Source: CAVXGU01 sp963761615
GTDB lineage: Bacteria; Acidobacteriota; Vicinamibacteria; Vicinamibacterales; CAVVIG01
DNA: 64,000 bases
Reading direction: 5' to 3'
Assembly (NCBI GenBank): GCA_963761615.1
Contig: CAVXGU010000003.1
Span: forward strand, 2,790,001-2,854,000
In this document: in pieces, positions 15,956-24,428 of the stretch
Position numbering within the stretch: position 1 is the stretch's first letter
How the letters are laid out: the number at the start of each line of letters is the position of its first letter
Program-made: the position numbers and the translations under genes
The notes under the pieces: generated by a model
The model's input: only the letters and a program-made list of their open reading frames with translations
Databases searched by the model: none
Told to the model about the DNA's origin: nothing

Positions 15956-16819
15956 TCACGTGAGCGACGCCAGCCGGTACACGCCTCGCGCGGGCGACGT
16001 GGCGTAGCCCTCGACGACGAGCGCGCGATTGCCCCGGCCGGCCTCGGGCCGGCTGAGGCCCGTGACACGCGCCAGTTCGCCCGGGATCGTCAGACCCGCG
16101 CCGGCCAGGAAGCACCGCGCGATCTCGCGAAGGGCGGTTTCGCGGTCCACGCGCCGGACGAGGGCGTCGCCGAAGCGCCCCGTGCCGAGCGCCCAGATGT
16201 AGGTGAACTTCGGCCGGTAGACGACCTCACTCGGCACGACGAGCATGGCCGCCTGGAGCTCGTCGATGGCCTTGGTGAATGCGGCGCGGTTCTTGACGCC
16301 GGATTCCTCGCGCAGGTCGGACGAGGCCATCTCCCATTCGCGCCGCAGCACCTTGAGAATCCGCCGCGCCGGGAGGCTGAGCCGCTGTGGCTCATCGGCG
16401 CGACGCAGGCCCCAGACTGCGCGGAAGTGCGGAATCATCCGCGGCGTCACGAACATCGCGCGCCCGCGCGCGAGCTTGCCGTAGTAGACCTTCCCGCGCC
16501 TGACGATCTCGTCCTTCAGGAGCCAGGTGAGCGAGGCTTCCTCGTCGGTCTGCACGTTCCGCGGCATCACCGCGTCGCGACGGCCGCACACGGCCACGTA
16601 GAGCGACGGCCCCGGCCGCCGCGAGTCCGTCATGCAGGCGGCGAAGCCGACCCGCTCGATGAAGGCTTCCGCGTCGAGGGCCGTGCCGACCTGGCGCGTG
16701 CCTTCGCGGCACCACCGCTCGTCGCGATACTCTTCGATCGCCTCGGGGATCCGCGGCCTGCGCTCAGCGTGCGGCAAGCTCAAAGACGCAGAGCGCGGCC
16801 GAGCGCGAATCAACCGCAT
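15956..16819 (-). CDS. AlkZ-related winged-helix protein
   Basis: A 287-residue soluble protein resembling proteins annotated as AlkZ-related (HTH_42/YcaQ superfamily, DNA glycosylase-like). Segments include WLLKDEIVRRGKVYYGKLAR, FVTPRMIPHFRAVWG, a winged-helix-like region LSLPARRILKVLRREWEMAS and a second one near ELARVTGLSRPEAGRG. Whether it is an active glycosylase cannot be judged, because the family's catalytic residues are not clearly visible. The start ATG shares one base with the stop of the upstream deacylase gene (TGATG), so the two are coupled. Family assignment is moderate. Confidence 0.6.
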   Translation of the reverse strand: MRLIRARPRSASLSLPHAERRPRIPEAIEEYRDERWCREGTRQVGTALDAEAFIERVGFAACMTDSRRPGPSLYVAVCGRRDAVMPRNVQTDEEASLTWLLKDEIVRRGKVYYGKLARGRAMFVTPRMIPHFRAVWGLRRADEPQRLSLPARRILKVLRREWEMASSDLREESGVKNRAAFTKAIDELQAAMLVVPSEVVYRPKFTYIWALGTGRFGDALVRRVDRETALREIARCFLAGAGLTIPGELARVTGLSRPEAGRGNRALVVEGYATSPARGVYRLASLT

Positions 16820-17310
16820 CAGACCCGGACTTCCCTGACCGCGTGGCCGCACGCGGCGAGGAACTGCTGAAAGTCCGCGTACGACAGGACGTAGGTCAAC
16901 GTGTTGATGTTCGGATGGAAGGAGATGCGCGGCCGCTTCTTCAGATCCTGGTCGAGATAGACCCGGACGGTGTGCGCCGGGTCGTGGATCAGTCCGAAAG
17001 GCGACACCGAACCCGGTGTGACCCCCAGGTGCTTCATCAGCCGTTCGGGCGACGCGAAGCTCAGCTTGCCGTCGCCGATCTGATCGGCCACCGCGCGAAG
17101 GTCGGCGCGCTTGCCGTACTCGATGATCAGCAGGTAGTGCCGATCGCCCTTCTGATTCCTGAGGAAGAGATTCTTGCAGTGGGTCGCGTCGATGCCGTCC
17201 CAGTGCTCGCGGCCCATTTCGGCGCTCGCGATGGCGGGATGTTCGAAGCGCTCGAACGGAATGCCGAGCTCCTCGAGGCGCGCCCGAACGGGGATCTCCT
17301 CGGGCGTCAC
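16819..17310 (-). CDS. ProX/YbaK-type aminoacyl-tRNA deacylase
   Basis: A 163-residue single-domain member of the prolyl-tRNA synthetase editing (YbaK/ProX, PrdX) family that hydrolyses mischarged Ala-tRNA(Pro) or related species. Visible motifs are the N-terminal RARLEELGIPFERFEHPA, KNLFLRNQKGDRHYLLI with the conserved Lys, GKLSFASPERLMKHLGVTPGSVSPFGL, and FHPNINTLTYVLSYADFQQFL. Length matches stand-alone ProXp proteins. The start GTG overlaps the alcohol dehydrogenase stop (GTGA) and its own stop overlaps the AlkZ-related start, so three genes are tightly coupled. Confidence 0.87.
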   Translation of the reverse strand: MTPEEIPVRARLEELGIPFERFEHPAIASAEMGREHWDGIDATHCKNLFLRNQKGDRHYLLIIEYGKRADLRAVADQIGDGKLSFASPERLMKHLGVTPGSVSPFGLIHDPAHTVRVYLDQDLKKRPRISFHPNINTLTYVLSYADFQQFLAACGHAVREVRV

Positions 17311-18293
17311 GGCACGAGCACCGCAGCGCCTTCGATCCGTCCGGCGCGCAGGTCGGACAAGGCCCGGTTCGCGTCCAGCAGCGGATAGGTCTGCACACGC
17401 GTCCGGATCGGCACGCGCGCCGCAACCGCCAGGAACGCGCGGGCGTCGTCCCGTGTGAGGTTCGCGACCGATCGGACGACGCGCTCACCCCAGAGCAGCC
17501 GGTACGGGAACGACGGGATCTCGCTCATGTGAATGCCCGCGCACACCACCGTGCCGCCGGGCGCGACCCGCGACAACGCTTCCGGCACGAGCGGCCCGAC
17601 GGGAGCGAAGATGATCGCCGCGTCGAGGGGTTCCGGTGGGGCGACGGTCGAGTCCCCCGCCCAGACGGCGCCGAGCGAGCGCGCGAACGCCTGCGTGGGC
17701 GCGTCGCCGGGCGACGTGAAGGCGAAGACCCGCCGGCCCTCGTGGACGGCCACCTGCGCGAGGATGTGCGCCGCCGCGCCGAAGCCGTACAGCCCGAGCC
17801 GCACCGCCGCACCTGCCATCCGATACGAGCGGTACCCGATCAGGCCGGCACACAGGAGCGGCGCCGCCTCCGCGTCGCCGTACGACGCCGGCAGCGGGAA
17901 GACGTACCGCGCGTCGGCCACGGCGCACTCGGCGAAGCCGCCGTCGATGGAGTGCCCGGTGAACCGGGCGTTCGGGCACAGGTTTTCGCGCCCGCTCGTG
18001 CAATACGCGCACGTCCCGCAGGTGAACCCCAGCCACGGGACGCCGACACGATCGCCGAGAGCGAAGCCTTCGACGCCGGGGCCGACCTCGGCGATGGTCC
18101 CGACAATCTGGTGGCCGGGCACGATCGGCGGCTCGACACCCTCGAGCTCGCCGTCCACGAGGTGCAGATCGGTGCGGCAGACGCCGCAGGCGCGCACGTC
18201 CACGACGACTTCGCCACGACGGGCCGCCGGGCGCGCCCGCTCTCCGGCCTCGACCCTCCCCGCCCCGCGCTCGACCAGCGCCATGACGCGCAT
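17307..18293 (-). CDS. Zinc-dependent alcohol dehydrogenase
   Basis: A 328-residue medium-chain dehydrogenase. The catalytic zinc site is in VRACGVCRTDLH (Cys about 38) with the GHQIVGTI His/Glu. The structural zinc site is CGTCAYCTSGRENLC (four Cys, residues about 92-107). The Rossmann segment is LYGFGAAAHILAQVAVHEG. This fits the AdhP/AdhA-like zinc-binding alcohol dehydrogenase group, giving NAD(P)-dependent interconversion of primary alcohols and aldehydes. Start ATG at 18293 has TATAAT ending eight bases upstream and no Shine-Dalgarno. It heads a three-gene overlapping unit and is divergent from the membrane protein gene. Confidence 0.88.
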   Translation of the reverse strand: MRVMALVERGAGRVEAGERARPAARRGEVVVDVRACGVCRTDLHLVDGELEGVEPPIVPGHQIVGTIAEVGPGVEGFALGDRVGVPWLGFTCGTCAYCTSGRENLCPNARFTGHSIDGGFAECAVADARYVFPLPASYGDAEAAPLLCAGLIGYRSYRMAGAAVRLGLYGFGAAAHILAQVAVHEGRRVFAFTSPGDAPTQAFARSLGAVWAGDSTVAPPEPLDAAIIFAPVGPLVPEALSRVAPGGTVVCAGIHMSEIPSFPYRLLWGERVVRSVANLTRDDARAFLAVAARVPIRTRVQTYPLLDANRALSDLRAGRIEGAAVLVP

Positions 18294-18301
18294 CTGCAGT
18301 G

Positions 18302-18307
18302 ATTATA
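18302..18307 (-). promoter_or_regulatory. Consensus -10 box, leaderless-type, for ADH operon
   Basis: TATAAT on the minus strand ends eight bases before the ATG at 18293; no ribosome-binding site intervenes. The space to the divergent plus-strand gene is only 36 bp. Confidence 0.55.
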
Positions 18308-18329
18308 AAGTTGTGCGAAGCTTGAGCCC

Positions 18330-19688
18330 GTGCCCCGGCGTCCCGCCTGGCCGACCGTCTTCGGATGGGTGGCCGTCTGCTTCGTCCTCGTCTATGCCGC
18401 CGACATCGGCCGCGGCTTCATCAAGGATGATTTCTCCTGGGTCCTGCACAGCCGGATCGGCACGACGGCCGACGTCCGCGCCGCGTTCGTCCGGACGCCG
18501 ATGGGCTTCTACCGGCCGATGGTGACCCTCTCCTTTGGCCTGGACCAGCGGCTCTTCGGCGTGGCGCCAATGGCGTACGCCTGGACCAACTTCGCCCTGG
18601 CGCTGGCCGTCGCCGCCCTCGTCGCAGCCACCGCGGCGTCGATGGGCCTGGGGGGCGTCGCCGGGGCGTTCGCCGCCGGGCTGTGGGCGCTCAACTTCCA
18701 CGGCATCAACATGGCGCTGCAGTGGGCGAGTGGACGGACGTCGCTGCTCGCCTCGGTCTTCGCCGCGGGCGCGGCGCTGGCGTTCGTGCGGCGCCGCTAC
18801 GTGCTGGCCGGCATCGGCGTGCTCTTCGCGCTGCTGTCGAAGGAAGAGCCGCTGCTGCTGCCGCTCGTGTTCGTGATCTGGACCATCGTCGACGCACGCG
18901 GAGACGGTCGATCGGGAGCCGAGGTGCTCGCCTCCGCGGCGCGGACGACGTGGCCGTCCTTCGCCGGACTCGCCGCGTACTTCGCACTCAGATTCCAGAC
19001 CGGTGCGTTCACGCCCGGCAGCGCGCCGGCGGCGTATCAGCTGAGTCCGGCGGCGATCCTTCCCAACGCCGTGCAGTATCTGGATCGCTCACTCACCTTC
19101 ACGGCGGCCGTCCTCGTCCTCGGCGGCGTGATCTTCGCCAGGCGCCTGCCCGCGCTCGAACCGGTCGAGCGCCGGGTGGTGGTGCAGGGTGCTGTCTGGC
19201 TGGTGCTCGGCTACACGCTCACGATCATGATCCGCAGCCGCTCGAATCTGTACGTCGTCTTCCCGTCGATCGGCTCGGCGTTCATGGGCGCGGCCGTCGG
19301 ACGCGCCCTCTGGCGGGCCATTCCGGTTCCACGGCGGCGGGCGGCGGCCTGGAGCGCCGCCCTTCTCCCGCTCGTCCTGTGGCCGGTCTACCACGCGCGG
19401 AACGGTCGCATGCGCGCCGAGGCGGTCCTCTCGAGCGAGGTGATGGCGCGCGTGAGAGCCGGGGCCCTGGCCCACCCCGGGCTCGCCCGCGTGGTGATCC
19501 ACGACGACCCGACGGCGCGCCCATCGGCCGCCGACGCCTTCGGCGGCGCGCTCGGAGACGCGGTGCAGGTGACGCTGGGACGGAGGCTCGACGCCGAGAT
19601 CCTCCCGGACCGACAACCGGCGGCGACCGGCACTCGCGGCGGGACGCTCGAACTGCAGGTGCGCTCGGGCGCGCTCGTCGCGCCTTGA
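18330..19688 (+). CDS. Multi-pass membrane protein, GT-C glycosyltransferase-like
   Basis: A 452-residue integral membrane protein with about ten hydrophobic helices. An acidic loop after the first helix (GRGFIKDDFSWVL, residues about 28-40) and the FYRPMVTLSFGLD segment recall GT-C transferases and TMTC-like proteins, whose first loop carries catalytic Asp residues. Helices continue to about residue 355, followed by a soluble tail of about 90 residues. GTG at 18330 is the only usable start near the conserved N-terminus; no Shine-Dalgarno is seen. A sugar-transferring role is inference from topology. Confidence 0.6.
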   Translation: MPRRPAWPTVFGWVAVCFVLVYAADIGRGFIKDDFSWVLHSRIGTTADVRAAFVRTPMGFYRPMVTLSFGLDQRLFGVAPMAYAWTNFALALAVAALVAATAASMGLGGVAGAFAAGLWALNFHGINMALQWASGRTSLLASVFAAGAALAFVRRRYVLAGIGVLFALLSKEEPLLLPLVFVIWTIVDARGDGRSGAEVLASAARTTWPSFAGLAAYFALRFQTGAFTPGSAPAAYQLSPAAILPNAVQYLDRSLTFTAAVLVLGGVIFARRLPALEPVERRVVVQGAVWLVLGYTLTIMIRSRSNLYVVFPSIGSAFMGAAVGRALWRAIPVPRRRAAAWSAALLPLVLWPVYHARNGRMRAEAVLSSEVMARVRAGALAHPGLARVVIHDDPTARPSAADAFGGALGDAVQVTLGRRLDAEILPDRQPAATGTRGGTLELQVRSGALVAP

Positions 19689-19725
19689 CCGCGTCTTCTC
19701 GCCCGAAACCGGTGGATCGGGAGGC

Positions 19726-20494
19726 TTACCGCACGGCGACGATGAACAGGCGGGGGAACCGAAGCAGCACGCGCCCGTCGACCGCTTGCGGATAGGCGTG
19801 CGCGACGCGCGCCGTGTAGCGCTTCAGATACTCAATCTGCTCGTCCGTCGTCAGCGGATCGAGAAACGGCCGCAGTCCGGTCCCACGCACCCACTCGACG
19901 ATGGCCTCGGGGCCGCCGAGGGCATGGTTGTAAGTGGTGTGCCAGAATCTCCAGCCGGGACGCCCACGGCCGGAGCGTGTTGTAGTAGTCGCGCACGGGG
20001 ACCAGTGGAGCGCGCCGTGCTGCGGCCAGGCGATCCGCCCATCTCGCGTCGGCCGCCACCTCCTCCATCAGGCGGTGTGTCGGCTCGGTGACATTGTCGG
20101 GCATCTGCACCGCGAGGACGGCGCCCGGGGCGAGCGCCGCCAGGATCCGCGCCAGCACCGGGAGGTGATCGGGCAGCCACTGGAAGACGGCGTTCCCGAA
20201 CACGAGGTCGACGCCAGCGCCGGGCAGCCAGACGGCCGCGTCGGCCTCCTGGAATCGAACGTCGGGCAGCGCCGCCCGGGCCTGCCCGAGCATCGCCTTC
20301 GACGAGTCGACCCCCGTCACCTCCGCCTGCGGGAAGCGAGCGACCAGCAGCGCGGTCGAGTTCCCGGGACCGCAGCCGACGTCGACGATGCTCCGCGCCG
20401 ACGTCAGCGGGACCTGGGCCAGCAGGTCGCGGGCGGCGCGCGTCCGTTCGTCTTCGAACCTGAGGTAGGTCGCCGGAGACCAGGTGTCGGACAT
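19726..20494 (-). CDS. tam: Trans-aconitate 2-methyltransferase (frameshifted)
   Basis: A SAM-dependent class I methyltransferase like Tam, which methylates trans-aconitate, a by-product that inhibits aconitase. WSPATYLRFEDERTRAARDL begins the protein. The SAM motif VDVGCGPGNSTALL is near residue 40, and FGNAVFQWLPDH and LAVQMPDN follow. After ASRLEI (near residue 182) the frame shifts. The other frame continues with WHTTYNHALGGPEAIVEWV and ends at a TAA at 19726, exactly the expected Tam C-terminus. The region is 256 codons plus one base, so one extra base at 19946-19947 (a doublet) breaks the gene. It follows the M32 gene by 15 bases. Probably functional if the base is an error. Confidence 0.85.
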
Positions 20495-20509
20495 CGGGCG
20501 GCCGGGCGC

Positions 20510-22025
20510 CTATCGCCCGTAGACGGCGTCGATCTTCGTCTCGAGGTAGCGCAGGTAGGGCTGTGGATCGAGTCGGGAGCCCGTCACCCGCTCGACGAGG
20601 TCCTGCGGGTCGTAGCGGCGCCCGTGCTGGTGGATCTCACGCCGGAGCCACGCCAGCAGGGGCCGGAACTCGCCGCGCCGGATCAGCAGGTCCCGGTCGG
20701 GTTCCACCAACAGGAACCGCTCCCAGAGCTGCGCCGAGATCACGTTGCCGATCGTGTACGTCGCGAAGTACCCCATCAGCCCGATCGACCAGTGAATGTC
20801 CTGCAGGATGCCGGTGCCTGCGTCGGGCGGCGTGATGCCCAGGTAGTCGTGCATCTTCTGGTTCCAGAGATCGGGCAGGTCGGCGACGGCGGCCGCGCCT
20901 TCCAGCATCGCGATTTCCATCTCGACGCGCAGCATCACGTGCAGGTTGTAGGTGGCCTCGTCGGCCTCCACGCGGATGAGCGACGGCTGGACGCGATTGA
21001 TGGCCCGGTAGAACTCGTCGAGTGCGGCGCCGCCCAGTTGGGCGGGGCAGCGTGCCTGCAGCTTCGGCCAGAAGTGCTCCCAGAAGGGACGCGACCGGCC
21101 GACCAGATTCTCCCAGAGGCGGCTCTGCGACTCGTGGATCCCCAGCGAGGCGCCCGCGTCGAGAGCCGTCCTGGACCACCGGGGGTCGATGCCCTGCACG
21201 TAAAGGGCGTGTCCGGCCTCGTGCAGCGTCGCGAACACGGTCATGAACGGCTGACGCGCGTCGAACCGCGTCGTGATCCGCACGTCGTTGGCGCCGGCGT
21301 CGGTCGTGTACGGGTGCGCCGACCGGTCCTGACGCCCCCGCGTCCAGTCGAAGCCGAACGCCGTCGCCACCTCGACACCGAAGTCCCAGAGACCGCCCTC
21401 CGCGTAGTCCAGATGGAGCAGACAATCGCTCACCTGAGGGCGCTCGGCGACGCGCCGGATCAGAATCCCGCTGCCGGGGCCGGAGGGCGTCGAAGAGCGC
21501 CTGCACCTCGGTCGTCGTGAGGCCGGTCTCGTAGTCGTCCAGCAGCGTGTCGTACGGGTGCGCGGCGGGCGGAAAGAAGGAGACGTACCGCCGCTTGAGC
21601 TCGATGAGCCGGGACAGGTGCGGCGCGAAGATCCCGTAGTCGGATGTCTGGCGGGCCTCCTGCCACGCGTGCTGGGCTTCCGAGGCCGCTTTCGCGTGCT
21701 CGGCCACGAACGCCGCCGGGACGCGCGTCGCCTTGTCGTAGTCCCGTAGCGTGATCGCAACCAGCCGGGCGGTCTCCGACACCGGGTCGAGATCGGCCGC
21801 GCCGGCCTTCACGGCCGCGAGCAGGTCGCCGACTTCCGCCGACGTGAACTTCTCGTGCGCGAGCCGACGGACGGCGGCGACCGAGCGCGTGCGCGCCGCC
21901 GCGCCGCCGGGCGGCATGTACACCCGCTCGTCCCACTCGAGGATGGCGGCGGCGTGACGCAGGTCCGCCACCTCCCCCACCAGCGCGTTCAGGCGGTCCA
22001 GGTTCGTGCTGAGGCTCGTCTCCAT
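20510..22025 (-). CDS. M32 family metallocarboxypeptidase (frameshifted)
   Basis: A thermostable-carboxypeptidase-1-like M32 peptidase of about 505 codons. The N-terminal helical part (residues 1-180, METSLSTNLDRLNALVGEV onwards) and C-terminal part are in different frames. The junction is a GGGG run at 21476-21479 (CCCC on the coding strand). Removing one base joins LRP to GSGILIRRVAERP. The zinc site is HEAGH near residue 267, followed by the family signature HESQSRLWEN. Total length is a multiple of three plus one. These enzymes trim C-terminal residues using a divalent metal. It lies 20 bases after the CsgG-like gene and 15 before tam. Confidence 0.88.
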
Positions 22026-22045
22026 GTCGCGTTCGGACGCGCGGG

Positions 22046-23080
22046 CTACTGCTTCTGCATCAGGATGATCTTCACCCAGCCGCCGCCGTTCGCGCCCTGC
22101 ACCTGGATGTAGCCGTTCTTCGCCGCGCCCGTCACGACCACCTGTTCGCCCGCGTTGAGCGTCGTCACGGCCTTCGCCGAGTCGTCGGGCGACGCCAGGA
22201 CCTTGATGCCCGGGATCTTCGGGACGATGATGTCGCCCTGGTTGAAGACGGCGCCCGCCTGCTGGCTCCCGCCGGAGGCGGCCTCCTGCGCCAGGGTGCC
22301 GACGTTGCGCTGCAGGCTGGGGTCGTTGCGAACCGCCTCGACGATCTTGTTGTAGTTGTCCATGTACGCCGCGGCGATGATCTTGCCCTCGTTCGTATTG
22401 CCGTAGCCACCAGCCGCCACGCCGCCGCCGCCGCTGAAGAGTCCCGCGCCGAGCTTCAGGTCGGCCTTCTTCGTGCTGCCCTCCGCGGCGGCGACCTGCA
22501 CGCCGCTCCGGGCGTCGCTCACGAGCATGCTCGTCTGCGCTTCCTTGAACTTGAGCCCGCCCGCGACGGCGGCCGCACGCCGGCCGAACAGACCGCCCAC
22601 GGCCCCACCGAGACCGCCGGCGTTGTTCTCCGAGAAGACGACGGTTGGCGTGAGGATGAAGTCGGCCGCGACCATCTGGCCGCCGCCCATGTTGGATCCC
22701 GCGCGGGTCTGCCCGGCGCCGGCGAGCTGCCGCTCCTGCATCATGTTCCGCATGCCCTGGCCGCGCTCGACGACGATGAAGCAGTTCGACTGCTGGATCA
22801 TCAGGCGGATGAGACCCACCGGCGACCCCAGGTTGTACTGCTGGAGCGCCATCATGTACTCGCTCTGCGGCTCGACGACCGCCATGGCCCCCATCGGCTT
22901 GTCGCAGTGCTCGAGGCCGTTGTCGCCGATGCCGCCGTTGGTGCCCGCGGCGCCCTGCACGACGCTCCCGCCCTGACCCTGCTTCTCCTTGGTGATGCCG
23001 CCCTGCGCCGCCGCCAGCCCAGGGACGAGCGCGATCGCGAGAGCGACAACCGTCGCCCGGCTCTTGGATCTTGCCAACAT
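22046..23080 (-). CDS. CsgG-family exported protein with C-terminal SH3-like domain
   Basis: A 344-residue secreted protein. The signal peptide ends near AAAQG. The central part (GAMAVVEPQSEYMMALQQ, IRLMIQQSNCFIVVERGQG, VAADFILTPTVVFSENNAGG) matches the CsgG/HfaB-type fold used in outer-membrane secretion channels and adhesin anchoring. A Gly-rich stretch and KIIAAAYMDNYNKIVEAV follow. The last 70 residues (IKVLASPDDSAKAVTTLNAGEQVVVTGAAKN) look like a bacterial SH3 domain. No lipobox Cys is seen, unlike CsgG itself. The second of two close ATGs (23080) is chosen because GGAGG lies six bases upstream of it. Confidence 0.75.
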   Translation of the reverse strand: MLARSKSRATVVALAIALVPGLAAAQGGITKEKQGQGGSVVQGAAGTNGGIGDNGLEHCDKPMGAMAVVEPQSEYMMALQQYNLGSPVGLIRLMIQQSNCFIVVERGQGMRNMMQERQLAGAGQTRAGSNMGGGQMVAADFILTPTVVFSENNAGGLGGAVGGLFGRRAAAVAGGLKFKEAQTSMLVSDARSGVQVAAAEGSTKKADLKLGAGLFSGGGGVAAGGYGNTNEGKIIAAAYMDNYNKIVEAVRNDPSLQRNVGTLAQEAASGGSQQAGAVFNQGDIIVPKIPGIKVLASPDDSAKAVTTLNAGEQVVVTGAAKNGYIQVQGANGGGWVKIILMQKQ

Positions 23081-23174
23081 CGTCATCCTCCAGCAGAAGT
23101 CATATATGCCGATCGCAGCGACGCGGACGGGTCTTTCTTATCACGAATCCGACGCGATGCTGAAGAGCTCGACG

Positions 23175-23528
23175 TCACCGGCGCCGACCCGCCAGCAGCA
23201 GCCCGCCCAGGACGAGTCCGGCCATGAAGGCCGCGACGAGCGGTCCCGGATCGACGAACGGCACGAACCGCGTGCCGCCGTCGGTGATCTCGAGGGCTCC
23301 GGCTGGAAAGGCGCGGACGCCCCCGCCGCCGCCGCCCCCTTCGCCCTGACGGTCCTCGTGTTGACCGCCCTTGCCCGCGCCCGCCCCCGCACCGAAGCCG
23401 TACGCCACCTTCGCCACCGGCACGACGGTCTTCCCGTTGGCCTGGATGGGATCACCGAACACGGCCTTCACGGTGGCGGTCGATCCGAGCGTCTCTCCGA
23501 CCTTCTGAAGCAGGTCAATCGCGTTCAT
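23175..23528 (-). CDS. GerW-family (YtfJ-like) protein
   Basis: A 117-residue protein resembling the GerW/YtfJ family first named from Bacillus spore germination but widespread in non-sporulators. The N-terminal half (LLQKVGETLGSTATVKAVFG, KTVVPVAKVAYGFGAGAG) is the conserved domain. A Gly-rich linker with seven consecutive Gly (near residue 65) is followed by VRAFPAGALEI. A C-terminal membrane helix (PLVAAFMAGLVLGGLLLAG) ends in RRR. Its molecular function is not established. It lies 52 bases after the TauE-like gene. Confidence 0.8.
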   Translation of the reverse strand: MNAIDLLQKVGETLGSTATVKAVFGDPIQANGKTVVPVAKVAYGFGAGAGAGKGGQHEDRQGEGGGGGGGVRAFPAGALEITDGGTRFVPFVDPGPLVAAFMAGLVLGGLLLAGRRR

Positions 23529-23580
23529 GTGCGCCCCCCTGCAGGATAACGCCTCCCGCGCGCGCCCGACGCCCCCTCCG

Positions 23581-24327
23581 CTAGCGCAGAAAGAAATACA
23601 CCGTCATGGTCCAGCCGACGATCACGACGAAGGCGACGATGTAGCGGCGATCCAGCCGGCGCGCGAGCGCCGCGCCGCCGTAGCCGCCCGTGATGGCGCC
23701 GGCCATCATCAGCGCCCCCGGCCTCCACGCGATGACGCCGCTCGCGACGAACGCGACGAGCGCCACCCCGTTGATCGACACGCCCAGGAGCGCCTTCAGC
23801 CCGTTCATCTCGTGGATGTCGTGCATGCCCGCCGCCGCGAGCGACGCGAGCATCATGATGCCCGCGCCCCCGCCGAAGTAGCCGCCGTAGCTCGCGATCA
23901 CCAGCTGGAGGCCGACCGCGAGCAGGAACGACCGGCGGCTGTGCCAGTCCGACGCCGGCGCGATGGCGCCCGCCCGTCGCGCGCCGAAGGTGAACGTCGA
24001 CGCCGCCACCAGCATCAGCCACGGCAGCAGGCGCATGAAGCTCGCGTCCGACGTCCGGACCAGCAGCGTCGCGCCGACGGCGCCGCCGATCAGGCTGACG
24101 GCGACGAGCCAGCGAACCCCGCCGCGGGACCAGCGAATGTCCCTCCGGTAGGCGACGACGCTGGCGATCGATCCCGGCCAGACGGCGAACGTCGACGTGG
24201 CGTTCGCGCTCACGGGCGGCACGCCCATCCAGAGCAGCGTCGGCAGCGTCAGGAAGGAGCCGCCCCCGGCGACCGAGTTCAGGGTGCCGGCGAGCAGGCC
24301 GACGGCGAAGAGGACGAGGTCGATCAC
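23581..24327 (-). CDS. TauE/SafE-family sulfite/anion exporter
   Basis: A 248-residue inner-membrane permease with about eight helices. The N-terminal repeat motif VGLLAGTLNSVAGGGSFLTLPTLL is typical of TauE/SafE (DUF81) proteins, and its counterpart in the second half is GGYFGGGAGIMML. Members export sulfite, sulfoacetate or other small anions; the substrate here is unknown. The start is a GTG at 24327. A GGCTCTG heptamer array begins nine bases upstream of it and lies in the divergent region shared with mscS. Confidence 0.86.
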   Translation of the reverse strand: MIDLVLFAVGLLAGTLNSVAGGGSFLTLPTLLWMGVPPVSANATSTFAVWPGSIASVVAYRRDIRWSRGGVRWLVAVSLIGGAVGATLLVRTSDASFMRLLPWLMLVAASTFTFGARRAGAIAPASDWHSRRSFLLAVGLQLVIASYGGYFGGGAGIMMLASLAAAGMHDIHEMNGLKALLGVSINGVALVAFVASGVIAWRPGALMMAGAITGGYGGAALARRLDRRYIVAFVVIVGWTMTVYFFLR

Positions 24328-24335
24328 GGGGCGTT

Positions 24336-24370
24336 CGGCTCTGGGCTCTGGGCTCTGGGCTCTGGGCTCG
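24336..24370. repeat. GGCTCTG heptamer array (TauE/mscS divergent region)
   Basis: Five near-perfect 7-bp units GGCTCTG; the reverse complement belongs to the GAGCCGA/GAGCCCA family. It lies between two divergent starts, nearer the TauE-like gene. Confidence 0.85.
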
Positions 24371-24389
24371 TGCTGGCTGGGTGCGCGAT

Positions 24390-24413
24390 CCCCTGATATT
24401 AGTACCTCAGGGG
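24390..24413. promoter_or_regulatory. Hairpin/palindrome at mscS leader
   Basis: CCCCTGA (24390-24396) pairs perfectly with TCAGGGG (24407-24413) around a ten-base AT-rich loop containing TATTAG. The right arm merges with the G-rich Shine-Dalgarno region of mscS (ATG 24429). It could be an operator or an mRNA hairpin masking the ribosome-binding site. Confidence 0.4.
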
Positions 24414-24428
24414 GGCGAAGAAGCGATC

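Noticed and set aside
18330..19688. Part of a polysaccharide or lipoglycan biosynthesis cluster
   Set aside because: The three GT-C-like membrane proteins (18330, 45161, 49453) are far apart and have no sugar-nucleotide or polymerase genes beside them.
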